The notes beneath the pieces were generated by a model. The model searched no databases. It was given only the letters and a program-made list of their open reading frames with translations, and was not told the origin of the DNA. Source: an uncultured Eubacteriales bacterium (GTDB lineage: Bacteria > Bacillota > Clostridia > Oscillospirales > Acutalibacteraceae). Taken from it: DNA of 64,000 nt. This document shows positions 33,833 to 41,619 of the stretch, piece by piece. Each line of letters opens with the position of its first letter. The stretch's first letter is position 1. The DNA lies in contig CAKSLH010000003.1 in assembly GCA_934466515.1 (NCBI GenBank), positions 124,001 through 188,000 of the forward strand. The letters are read 5' to 3'. Made by a program: the position numbers and the translations under genes.

Positions 33833-35420
33833 TTTTCTCATCCTTTCTTGCTCCGTCTATAAGCTCGTTTAAATCGGGAATATAATTTTTCGGAAGCCTC
33901 TTTAAATATTCGTATTTGTTGATAACTCCCTTGTCAAAAAGCTCTCCTAAAAGCTTTATGCTTTGCTCCTCTTGTCCGTTTTCGTCCTCGGTGCAGATTT
34001 TTGCGTTAAGATAAAGGTCCTTGTATCTTTCGGCATAAAAAGGAATGTAGAATATTCCGTCCTCATTTTCAAGCTTGATTTTCCTGTTGCCGTACTGAGT
34101 GACCCAGAAATCAAGCCAAATTCTTGTCACATTTTCGATAAAATGATAAAATCTGTCCCTTAAAATAATAAGGGGGAGGGACGCGGCATTCTGCATAGCC
34201 GTCAGCGCGGTAGCGTTTTCCGCCTTGCTGTCTCCGAGGGCTACCTCGTTTGCCCCGCTTTGGGTAAGTGTGTTTTTGATAAGATCGTTTACACCGTTTA
34301 TAAGGTCGTTGCTGAAATCGGGCGGATCGATAAATTTTACCGCCGAATTGATATCCTCGTTTGAGCCGTAAATTTTGATTATCTGTCCGGGGTCGTTTGT
34401 AATTCCGTCGGGAACCGTGTCTCCGTTTACTACCATAAGCGGCATTCCCTTTGACATTGTCGCCCAGACCGACGCGGTTATCATTCTGTTAATGGCAATC
34501 TGGTTTGCAACAAGGTATGTAACCTCGCTTTCCCCGTAAATCATATTGCCTCTTTCTTCCCACCTTAAAACCTCTATCGGGTATCTTGTAAGCCGTGTGT
34601 CGAATATCGGTCTTATAACCGCGCTGTCGGTGGTCTTTATACATTTTACGGACACACTGCCGGAGGAATCCGAGGTCTTAAAAAGCTTTGAGTAAACGGT
34701 TACCTTGTTGCTTCTTTGTGGCTTGATATTCGAAAGCATTCGCTTGTCCGCACCGAATTTTACAGCTTCTCTTATAACGCTCTGTATATCGCAGGAGCTT
34801 GCAATAATTATATATGGCTGAGCCTGCGTGTCCTGCTCGAACGGGTCGCCGAAGCAAACATTTTCCGCATTTAAGACCTCACAGCAGATATCTCCGTTTA
34901 TCGCAATGCTTTTTTCCTTGTCCATGAATAACCCCGTTTTAACAGAGCTGTCCCAGTAAGTGTAAAGAATTCCCGTTCCGCTTATGTATGCCTTTTTTAA
35001 GATGTCACAGCAAAGCTTTTTAAAGCCCACTCTTTTTGCGGTAGTTGAGCGGTATTCGGTGAGCGCCCTCATAATGCAGTTTATTTCTTCCTCACTCAGC
35101 TTGTCGGAAAAATTGAATTCATTTTTCTGTCTTAACGGCTTTGCGGCTTTTTTTCTGTAATCGGGTACTCCCTCCGCGGTTATTTCAACCGTTACGGGTC
35201 TGCTTAGTACCTGCGCTATTTTATATTCGCCGATTCTCTTTATAATGTTGTGCCTCACAAGCGGACGGTCATTCCCCGAAACCGAGTTGTACCATTGGTC
35301 GCCTATGTAAAATCTTTCGTTTATTCTGTTCTGCTCGAACATGCCCTTTTCTCCGAGAGATTCCTTGAAATTCACACTCTTTTTATATTCTTCGCTTATC
35401 GCTTTCGGTGAAAGCTCCAT
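33822..35420 (-). CDS. Phage portal protein (P22-like)
   Basis: 532 residues. N-terminal INERFYIGDQWYN and RPLVRHNIIKRIGEY, the stem region, and the portal signature NATALTAMQNAASLPLIILR followed by RDRFYHFIENVTRIWLDFW. These are typical of podovirus-type portal proteins that form the dodecameric DNA entry ring. The gene is full length with GGAGG upstream. It follows the capsid gene, whereas tailed phages usually place it before the capsid. Confidence 0.85.
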   Translation of the reverse strand: MELSPKAISEEYKKSVNFKESLGEKGMFEQNRINERFYIGDQWYNSVSGNDRPLVRHNIIKRIGEYKIAQVLSRPVTVEITAEGVPDYRKKAAKPLRQKNEFNFSDKLSEEEINCIMRALTEYRSTTAKRVGFKKLCCDILKKAYISGTGILYTYWDSSVKTGLFMDKEKSIAINGDICCEVLNAENVCFGDPFEQDTQAQPYIIIASSCDIQSVIREAVKFGADKRMLSNIKPQRSNKVTVYSKLFKTSDSSGSVSVKCIKTTDSAVIRPIFDTRLTRYPIEVLRWEERGNMIYGESEVTYLVANQIAINRMITASVWATMSKGMPLMVVNGDTVPDGITNDPGQIIKIYGSNEDINSAVKFIDPPDFSNDLINGVNDLIKNTLTQSGANEVALGDSKAENATALTAMQNAASLPLIILRDRFYHFIENVTRIWLDFWVTQYGNRKIKLENEDGIFYIPFYAERYKDLYLNAKICTEDENGQEEQSIKLLGELFDKGVINKYEYLKRLPKNYIPDLNELIDGARKDEKNDG

Positions 35421-35498
35421 AATTATCCTCCTTTTAAATTACCGTTTTGCCCTTCCTTTAAGGAAAGACAAAACGGCAGATTTATACTTATAACAGCC

Positions 35499-36677
35499 TT
35501 AAGCTACGGTGATAACCGCTACAGAAGAGTCTGTTGAAGAAATTCCGTCAACCGTCATACGGACAAAGTAATAATACTTGCCGGCTGTAAGGTCTGTCGG
35601 AATTGTAAACGACGAAGATGTCGCGTTCGCAATCTTTACGGCTCCTGCCTTGTTTTCATTTTCGCATGAATACCACTGATAGGTAAGAGTTCCGCTTGTG
35701 GCGGTTGCTTTAACGCTGAGCGAGCCGCTGATGCTGCCGGCTGTTTTTGAAGCCGAAGCAGGCTGCTGAGATATGCTTACAGCAGGCGAAATAAATGCCC
35801 AGATGCTGTCAAGACCGCTCTTTTTAACAAATACATCGTAATAAATTCTGTAGTCGAATTTGTAAGCGTCGGCGTCAATGTTCTGCTCAGGTGTGAAAAT
35901 TCTCATCTGCTCGGTTTTCTTTACAAGATGAGCGGCGCTCTTAGGGCAAACAAGCATGTAAATTTCCTTAGCGGAGGAAAGGGGAGTGAATCCGCCGAGA
36001 GCAGTGTTGTTAAATGTATAACCGGTTTTCATTCTTTCCGAAACAACAGGAATAAGAGCTACTCCGTTAATGGATTTTACTCTTAAATTGATGTCGCCCT
36101 GCTTGAAATCGGATACGGTTATCATTCTTGAAATTTCATTTGAATTTTCAAGAGCGGCGTACATTCCGCCGTTTATAAAGGCTACAAGCTCCTCGTCAAA
36201 GCCTGCCGCTTCACGGACCTTGTTGATAAGCTTGCAAAGGGTATCGTAGGGCTTTGAAGCGTCGCCGTCAACAATGTTGCTGCGGCTGACCGCAAGACCT
36301 GCAAGCTTTGAAAGAACATAAGCGTCGCATTCGGGAACAACCTTTGTGCGGACATATTCGCCGAGAATTTTTCCCGCGAGATTTGCAATGCCTGTCTCGT
36401 CCATATCCTCTCTGTCTATCTGAAGAGAACGCGCGCGGTCCATCTTCATGGTGTAAGAGGTGTTGCTTACGGTTATAGCGCCTCTTGAAAAGCCGGTGTC
36501 TCTGTCATAGTCCGCAAGACCCTGAAAGTCAACATCGGGGATTATAACCGTTTTCGCACCTACGAATTTAGTTGCAAGAGCATTGTCCGCAAAAAATCCC
36601 GTGGCGCTTTTCTGCCTGAACATATTGTCAAGCTCGTCTGAATATCTTATTGCGTTTTCTGTTGAATTGATTGCCAT
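35499..36677 (-). CDS. HK97-type major capsid protein with Ig-like domain
   Basis: 392 residues. Residues ~1-300 read as an HK97-fold capsid protein (N-arm IRYSDELDNMFRQKSA, ARSLQIDREDMDETG, DAYVLSKLAGLAVSRSN, axial MTVSDFKQGD-like segment). Residues ~300-392 form an immunoglobulin-like domain with LTYQWYSCENENKAG and YYFVRMTVDGISS, expected to project from the capsid surface. GGAGAAAATT upstream. No protease gene or obvious delta domain is present. Confidence 0.85.
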   Translation of the reverse strand: MAINSTENAIRYSDELDNMFRQKSATGFFADNALATKFVGAKTVIIPDVDFQGLADYDRDTGFSRGAITVSNTSYTMKMDRARSLQIDREDMDETGIANLAGKILGEYVRTKVVPECDAYVLSKLAGLAVSRSNIVDGDASKPYDTLCKLINKVREAAGFDEELVAFINGGMYAALENSNEISRMITVSDFKQGDINLRVKSINGVALIPVVSERMKTGYTFNNTALGGFTPLSSAKEIYMLVCPKSAAHLVKKTEQMRIFTPEQNIDADAYKFDYRIYYDVFVKKSGLDSIWAFISPAVSISQQPASASKTAGSISGSLSVKATATSGTLTYQWYSCENENKAGAVKIANATSSSFTIPTDLTAGKYYYFVRMTVDGISSTDSSVAVITVA

Positions 36678-36714
36678 AATAATTTTCTCCTTCTTCTTTT
36701 TTTTAGGGCTTTTT

Positions 36715-37290
36715 TTATTCGCCCCAGAGTCCTTTTATAAATTCCGCCGAGGCGGTGCCTGAATCGGTTTCCGCTTCCTTTAAAGAGCCGGTGCTTGAAT
36801 TTTCAGCGGCGCTGAAAAAATCCGCGCCCTGTTTCTTTTTTAAATTCATTTCCGCTCTGTAGCGCAGAAATTCGTCAAGTAAATTACTGCCTCTGGTCTC
36901 GGCCCTTTCGGTGACCTCTGCCGGCAGTGAAGAGATATCCTTTACAGAGGGGAAATATTTCTTTATTTCTCCTAAAGGGTCAAAGTCCGATTCCTTTAAT
37001 TCAAGCTCGGCTATGTGCCTTGCAAAATCCTCGTCTCCTCCGCATTTTTCCTTAAGCTCATCTATTCTTGATTTTAAGCCTTCCTTTTCAAGCTCCGCCA
37101 AAAAAACGGGAACCGAGCTTTTCTTTCCTGCCGCTAAGGCTTTCAGTTTTTCGTAGTCCTCGGATATCATATCGTATTTCATGCCCTTTTGCGCAAAAAC
37201 CGAAGCGTCCTCTAAACTTAGCGTATAGGTCCTGTGATTGAATTTAACGGGGACTTTGATTTCCTTGCTGTTTTCTGAATTTTCTTTCAT
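36715..37290 (-). CDS. Scaffold-like capsid assembly protein
   Basis: 191 residues from ATG 37290 (MKENSENSKEIKVPVKFNHR) after GGAG; the open frame continues upstream but without a site. It is acidic/basic charged and helical, with a coiled-coil centre (KLKALAAGKKSSVP to LELKESDFDP) and a flexible C-terminus. Position directly before the capsid gene and this composition indicate a scaffolding protein. Confidence 0.7.
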   Translation of the reverse strand: MKENSENSKEIKVPVKFNHRTYTLSLEDASVFAQKGMKYDMISEDYEKLKALAAGKKSSVPVFLAELEKEGLKSRIDELKEKCGGDEDFARHIAELELKESDFDPLGEIKKYFPSVKDISSLPAEVTERAETRGSNLLDEFLRYRAEMNLKKKQGADFFSAAENSSTGSLKEAETDSGTASAEFIKGLWGE

Positions 37291-37330
37291 CGCTTTCTCC
37301 TTTCTGCCGTAAGTGTCACACTGAGTGTTT

Positions 37331-37516
37331 TTATGCGTCCTTGTGAGAGATCGTACCGTCATAATTTAAAAAATCAATGTATTCGTTTACAATACATCCT
37401 TCATCGGTTCTGATAACCTCTTTTTTCTTTTTCGGACCGCCGCCCGCAGTACAGCCGATAAGGTAACCGACCGTAAATGCAAAGCCGCCGAAAATAAATA
37501 AAAAGCATAAGCTCAT
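37331..37516 (-). CDS. Small lipoprotein-like protein inside packaging operon
   Basis: 61 residues from ATG 37516, GGAGG 9 nt upstream. The N-terminal hydrophobic segment ends in YLIGC, an acceptable lipobox, followed by GGGPKKKKEV and a polar tail ending in YDGTISHKDA. The ATG overlaps the large terminase stop by 4 nt (ATGA), so it is translationally coupled. No family recognised; a membrane-linked accessory of the capsid operon is possible. Confidence 0.7.
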   Translation of the reverse strand: MSLCFLFIFGGFAFTVGYLIGCTAGGGPKKKKEVIRTDEGCIVNEYIDFLNYDGTISHKDA

Positions 37517-38820
37517 CCGTTCCAACCTCCTGTAAAATCCGAGCCCTTTATCGCCGAGCGGCTTTGGGCTCTTGTGCCGTCTTGAATCCTCGGGTGAAAA
37601 TATTTCACATCCTCAAACGCATAACGCATCGCGTCGCAAAGGTGATTGTTTTCGTCCTTCGGCACGGCGGCTTTTGAATTGCCTGAGGAAGTGTCATAAA
37701 CATAGCTTGAAAGCTCAAAGATCATGTTCTGACATTTCGGGTCGACAATTATTTCATATTCGCTGATTGACGATATACCGTTTAATATACTGTCCGGTCC
37801 TTTTACCGACGGCATTATCCTCATAATCCCGAGCCGCTTTAAATCGTCGTTTGACTTCGGCTCAGCGCTGTCGGCTCGGATTCGCTCCTTTGCGTAACCG
37901 TGTCTGATTATTTCCTCGGCAATATCGCAGTTCAGCATTTTTCTTTTGTAGAACTCATCAAATATATAAAGCTTTTTGTCCTCCGGATTTGCTTTGAAAG
38001 CAATGAATGCAGTAGGGTCGTTTGTGTAACCGTAGTCAAGCCCGAAAAAGCTTTTCCATTTGTATTCCTCGTCAAAAGGAATTTCGGGTCTGCCTACAGA
38101 CCAGTTTTCATAAACAAGTCCCTCGGCAATTCCCCAGTTACCCAGCCCTGCCACCTCATATTTTCTGCGGTTGTTCTTCTTCATGCTTTCAAAGATTTTC
38201 TTATCTGTTTCGTCCAAAAACTCATTTATCAGATAATTTGTTGAAAAGGTTGCAGTATTTTCATCCCTATGGTCAAAAAATCTTTTTTTAAGCCAGTGAT
38301 TTTCACTCCAAGGATTAAAAGTGACAGTCGTCTGCTTAAATAAATCTTCGGGAATTTTTCCGCGCGGAACGGAAAGGTCAAGCTTGTCAAAATCGGCTTC
38401 GTCCGAAATTTCAAAGGCTTCCTCTATCCATACAAAATTAAGATATCCTTTCGGCACTGTGGTGGATGCGATTTTAAGGACATCGTCAAATCCGCGGAAT
38501 ATTATTTTCTGCTTTGTCGGCAGATAGGTCATCTCCATGGGCGAAACCGTGTTCTGCCATAAATGCGAAACGCCTAATTTTTCCTGCGCCCACTTAAGCT
38601 GCGCAAAGGTTGAATCCCTATGTGTATTCATAACCTTTCTTACAACCAAAAGATTGCTCTTTTCGTATTTCATAAGCCTGTAGATAAAATTAAGCGCCGT
38701 TGTAGTGCTTTTCTTCGAGGCCTTTCCGCCTTTAAGTACTCGGTAACGCTTTTTGCAGTTCCAGAATTCTCCGTAGCCTCGGCCGACAGCTTCGGATAAT
38801 CTTATTTCAGATATCGTCAA
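37513..38820 (-). CDS. Phage terminase large subunit
   Basis: 435 residues, PBSX/Terminase_3 type. ATPase: Walker A-like KGGKASKKST (~30-39), Walker B NFVWIEEA (~128-135). RNase H-like nuclease: Asp262 in FGLDYGYTNDP, Asp317 in RADSAEPKS, Asp396 in NNHLCDAMRYA. All key acidic residues are present, so the enzyme appears functional. It overlaps the small terminase by 14 nt. Confidence 0.93.
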   Translation of the reverse strand: MTISEIRLSEAVGRGYGEFWNCKKRYRVLKGGKASKKSTTTALNFIYRLMKYEKSNLLVVRKVMNTHRDSTFAQLKWAQEKLGVSHLWQNTVSPMEMTYLPTKQKIIFRGFDDVLKIASTTVPKGYLNFVWIEEAFEISDEADFDKLDLSVPRGKIPEDLFKQTTVTFNPWSENHWLKKRFFDHRDENTATFSTNYLINEFLDETDKKIFESMKKNNRRKYEVAGLGNWGIAEGLVYENWSVGRPEIPFDEEYKWKSFFGLDYGYTNDPTAFIAFKANPEDKKLYIFDEFYKRKMLNCDIAEEIIRHGYAKERIRADSAEPKSNDDLKRLGIMRIMPSVKGPDSILNGISSISEYEIIVDPKCQNMIFELSSYVYDTSSGNSKAAVPKDENNHLCDAMRYAFEDVKYFHPRIQDGTRAQSRSAIKGSDFTGGWNG

Positions 38821-39070
38821 TAAACATCACCGCTTGTACTCCGTTGTTTTTTTCCTGCTCTCCCGAAGAGGCTATGTTGATGAGCTCCTTGATGGCGGAG
38901 AGATCGCCTGCCGCCGCCTTCTTGTACAGCGCCACCATTATCGCGGCTTTTCTTGTAGGGGATTTGATTTTGAACCCTTCGTCGTAAAGCGACTGCCTTT
39001 CCGCTGCGGTCAGCTTCTGATCAAGTAAGGCTTTAAGCGTGGAATAGAATATCTTTTCTTCGTTTTCCAT
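38807..39070 (-). CDS. Putative terminase small subunit
   Basis: 87 residues, helical: KIFYSTLKALLDQKLTAAER, then KSPTRKAAIMVALYKKAAAG and IKELINIASS. Small size, helical pattern and place immediately before the large subunit support the call; sequence alone is not diagnostic. It is the first gene of the reverse capsid operon; no strong promoter is visible upstream. Confidence 0.65.
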   Translation of the reverse strand: MENEEKIFYSTLKALLDQKLTAAERQSLYDEGFKIKSPTRKAAIMVALYKKAAAGDLSAIKELINIASSGEQEKNNGVQAVMFIDDI

Positions 39071-39165
39071 TTTAAGCGGTCTCCCTCCGTTAAGTTTTGA
39101 CAGCCCTTTCGGCTGACGGTTTTTAAGTTAAGACCAAGCCGTGCGACATTCACCGACATATATAC

Positions 39166-39194
39166 TTGAAAATAATGTTTAATTGTAGTATAAT
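39166..39194 (+). promoter_or_regulatory. Sigma-A-type promoter for DUF2975 gene
   Basis: TTGAAA 39166-39171, 17-nt spacer, TATAAT 39189-39194. Confidence 0.8.
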
Positions 39195-39227
39195 TTTAAA
39201 TAACGAAATTTCAGGAGGCTCAGAAGA

Positions 39228-39674
39228 ATGCTGAAGCATAAAAAATCGATTAAGGTTTCCTTGGTGCTGACTTATGTTTTAATGGTAAGTCTCGCAGTCC
39301 TTGTTTTTACGGTTCCGTTTATTATTATGTGGTATGTTGAGATAAGAAACTGCCCTGAGTATCTTCCGAGACTTTCAAAGATAATAATGCTCACATTTTA
39401 CCCCTGCGTTCCGATTGCTATGGCAGTGCTGATAAAATTCAGAAAGCTGCTTTTAAATCTGCTCGCAGATAAGGTCTTTGAAAAGGAAAATGTTTCGTTG
39501 CTCTTTTTCATATCCGTTTGTATGGCTGTAATAACAGTCATATTGCTGTTTTCCGGATATTTTTATATGCCGTTCTGGGTTGCCGCCGCGGCTACCGCCG
39601 TCTGCACGCTTACGCTTCATGTAATGAAAAATATCGTTCAGTCGGGATGTACCGATGATGAAAAAAAGAATTAA
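39228..39674 (+). CDS. DUF2975-like membrane protein
   Basis: 148 residues with four membrane helices (~10-35, ~50-68, ~88-108, ~112-130). The KLLLNLLADKVFEKENVSLL segment between helices 2 and 3 is the pattern of DUF2975 proteins, which often pair with a small YozG-like XRE regulator; none is present here. Function unknown. Ribosome binding site AGGAGG. Confidence 0.75.
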   Translation: MLKHKKSIKVSLVLTYVLMVSLAVLVFTVPFIIMWYVEIRNCPEYLPRLSKIIMLTFYPCVPIAMAVLIKFRKLLLNLLADKVFEKENVSLLFFISVCMAVITVILLFSGYFYMPFWVAAAATAVCTLTLHVMKNIVQSGCTDDEKKN

Positions 39675-39689
39675 GTGAGGAAAATCAAA

Positions 39690-39962
39690 ATGAAAAGAAC
39701 TGTTATAACGGTTGTCGGAAACGATAATGTCGGAATTATCTCCAAGGTCAGCAAGGAATGCGCCGAATGCGGAGTAAATATAGTCGATATCACTCAGTCG
39801 GTTCTGCAGGATTTTTTTGCAATGGTTATGCTTACAGATATTGAAAAGCTTAACTGTGGCTTCCCCGAGTTTTCGGACAGACTTAAAAAGCTCGGCGACA
39901 GCTTGGGTCTTAAAATCCATGTAATGCATGAGGATATTTTTAAGTCCATGCACAGAATTTAA
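39690..39962 (+). CDS. ACT-domain protein (UPF0237)
   Basis: 90 residues, a single ACT domain of the UPF0237 family: MKRTVITVVGNDNVGIISKV, VNIVDITQSVLQDFFAMVML. ACT domains bind small ligands such as amino acids. In Bacillota it is regularly followed by the PFL/UPF0210 gene, as here 19 nt downstream, and the two are thought to act together; the ligand is unknown. Confidence 0.92.
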   Translation: MKRTVITVVGNDNVGIISKVSKECAECGVNIVDITQSVLQDFFAMVMLTDIEKLNCGFPEFSDRLKKLGDSLGLKIHVMHEDIFKSMHRI

Positions 39963-39981
39963 AAAAGGTTAGGCTTGTTTC

Positions 39982-41340
39982 ATGATAGATATTAAGGACA
40001 TAATGGAAACGGTCAATATGATTGACCACGATAATCTTGACATCAGAACGGTTACTATGGGTATCTCCCTGCTTGACTGTATTGATGCCGACGCTAAGGT
40101 TGCCTGCGATAAAATTTACGAGAAAATAACAAGAAAAGCGGGAAACCTTGTTAAAACAGGCTGCGATATAGAAAAGGAATACGGTATTCCGATTATAAAT
40201 AAAAGAATAAGTGTAACCCCTATCGCTATGATTGCCGCCGCGTCTAAGGCTGACCCTGTCATTTTCGCAAAAACTCTCCAAAGGGCGGCTGACGCAACAG
40301 GAGTTAATTTTATCGGCGGATATTCAGCCCTCGTTCATAAGGGCTTTTCGGCAGGAGATCTTGAGCTGATAAAATCAATCCCCGAAGCGCTGAGCATAAC
40401 AAATAATATCTGCTCTTCCGTGAATATCGGCTCTACTAAGGCAGGTATAAATATGGACGCGGTAAAGCTTATGGGACAGATTATAAGACAGACAGCCGAG
40501 GCAACTGCGGACAGAGACTGCATAGGCTGCGCAAAGCTTGTTGTTTTCTGTAATGCGCCTGAGGATAATCCGTTTATGGCAGGAGCGTTCCACGGTGTAG
40601 GCGAGCCCGACTGCGTTGTTCATGTCGGAGTATCAGGACCCGGGGTTGTTCATTCGGCTCTTAAAAAGTGTCCCGACGGCGATCTCGGCGAGGTTGCTGA
40701 GGTTATAAAGAAAACCGCGTTTAAAATCACAAGAATGGGTCAGCTTGTCGGCACCGAGGCGTCAAAAAGGCTCGGCGTGCCTTTCGGTATTGTCGACCTG
40801 TCTTTGGCTCCGACGCCTGCTATCGGCGACAGCGTCGCTCATATCTTAGAGGAAATGGGACTTGAAAACTGCGGTACTCACGGAACGACTGCGGCACTAG
40901 CTTTGCTTAATGACGCGGTTAAAAAAGGCGGCGTTATGGCGTCCTCTTCGGTAGGCGGTCTTTCGGGCGCGTTTATTCCTGTCTCAGAGGACGCAGGAAT
41001 GATAGCCGCGGCAAGGTCGGGTAATCTTAAAATAGAAAAGCTTGAGGCCATGACAGCAGTATGCTCCGTAGGTCTTGATATGATAGCCGTTTCGGGAGAT
41101 ACGCCTGCCGAAACAATTTCCGCAGTCATTGCCGATGAAGCGGCAATAGGTATGGTAAATACTAAAACCACCGCTGTTCGCCTTATTCCGGCAGTAGGTA
41201 AAAAGGCGGGAGAAGAGCTTTCCTTCGGCGGACTTCTCGGCTCTGCTCCGATTATGGATATTAACCTTAAAAGCAGTCCTAAAAGGTTTATTGACAGGGC
41301 AGGAAAGATACCCGCTCCGCTGCAAAGCTTAAAAAATTAA
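39982..41340 (+). CDS. PFL/UPF0210 family protein
   Basis: 452 residues, full length for UPF0210 (DUF711), distantly related in fold to pyruvate formate-lyase-like proteins. Conserved segments include VNFIGGYSALVHKGF, NICSSVNIGSTKAGINMDAV and VVHVGVSGPGVV. Structures are known for the family but its reaction is not. Paired with the ACT-domain gene. Confidence 0.92.
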   Translation: MIDIKDIMETVNMIDHDNLDIRTVTMGISLLDCIDADAKVACDKIYEKITRKAGNLVKTGCDIEKEYGIPIINKRISVTPIAMIAAASKADPVIFAKTLQRAADATGVNFIGGYSALVHKGFSAGDLELIKSIPEALSITNNICSSVNIGSTKAGINMDAVKLMGQIIRQTAEATADRDCIGCAKLVVFCNAPEDNPFMAGAFHGVGEPDCVVHVGVSGPGVVHSALKKCPDGDLGEVAEVIKKTAFKITRMGQLVGTEASKRLGVPFGIVDLSLAPTPAIGDSVAHILEEMGLENCGTHGTTAALALLNDAVKKGGVMASSSVGGLSGAFIPVSEDAGMIAAARSGNLKIEKLEAMTAVCSVGLDMIAVSGDTPAETISAVIADEAAIGMVNTKTTAVRLIPAVGKKAGEELSFGGLLGSAPIMDINLKSSPKRFIDRAGKIPAPLQSLKN

Positions 41341-41348
41341 AAAAATAC

Positions 41349-41377
41349 TTGACAAGTATGTTTTAAGGTGCTATAAT
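41349..41377 (+). promoter_or_regulatory. Perfect promoter of the metNIQ leader
   Basis: TTGACA 41349-41354, 17-nt spacer, TATAAT 41372-41377. It starts 9 nt after the PFL stop codon and yields a leader of ~235 nt before metN. Confidence 0.88.
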
Positions 41378-41413
41378 AGCAACCGTATTAAGAAGAAAGC
41401 GAGGTACGAAGAT

Positions 41414-41530
41414 ATGAAAAACTATTTTGAACAGCTGGTAAGATGTAACTTCCGCTGTGGTCGAATGTTTTCTTCTCGGGCGTTTTGTGCGTGCGGGTCG
41501 GTTTGTCGTGCCTTGAATAAAGATTGTTAA
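41414..41530 (+). CDS. Cysteine-rich leader peptide
   Basis: 38 codons from ATG 41414 to TAA 41528-41530, preceded by GCGAGG at a usable distance. It encodes MKNYFEQLVRCNFRCGRMFS then SRAFCACGSVCRALNKDC, with Cys at 11, 15, 25, 27, 31 and 38 (six of 38). The ORF sits between a perfect promoter and an intrinsic terminator ahead of metN. Its codons 21-23 (41474-41482, TCTCGGGCG) can pair with 41561-41569 (CGTCCGAGA), the 5' arm of the terminator. This is the arrangement of a transcription attenuator that reads cysteinyl-tRNA supply. The peptide itself probably has no other role. Confidence 0.7.
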   Translation: MKNYFEQLVRCNFRCGRMFSSRAFCACGSVCRALNKDC

Positions 41531-41599
41531 ATCTTTGCACTTCTTTTGACCTGTAAGTTTCGTCCGAGAGATATCACCGATATTCTCTCGGACTTTTTT
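41474..41599 (+). promoter_or_regulatory. Antiterminator/terminator switch before metN
   Basis: Terminator: GTCCGAGAGA (41562-41571) with TCTCTCGGAC (41584-41593), then TTTTTT (41594-41599). Competing antiterminator: TCTCGGGCG (41474-41482) with CGTCCGAGA (41561-41569), 9 bp including one G-U. A further hairpin AAAGATT-GTTA-AATCTTT (41519-41536) contains the leader stop codon. A ribosome stalled at Cys11 or Cys15 would leave 41474-41482 free, favouring read-through. Confidence 0.65.
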
Positions 41600-41619
41600 A
41601 TGCAAAGGGGAATGAAAAA

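Noticed and set aside
30195..39070. Complete inducible prophage
   Set aside because: No integrase, repressor, replication, tail, holin or endolysin genes and no flanking direct repeat resembling att sites were found.
41378..41619. T-box or SAM riboswitch ahead of metN
   Set aside because: No T-box AGGGTGGNACCGCG-type motif, specifier loop or SAM-I conserved core is visible; the leader ORF and terminator explain the region better.
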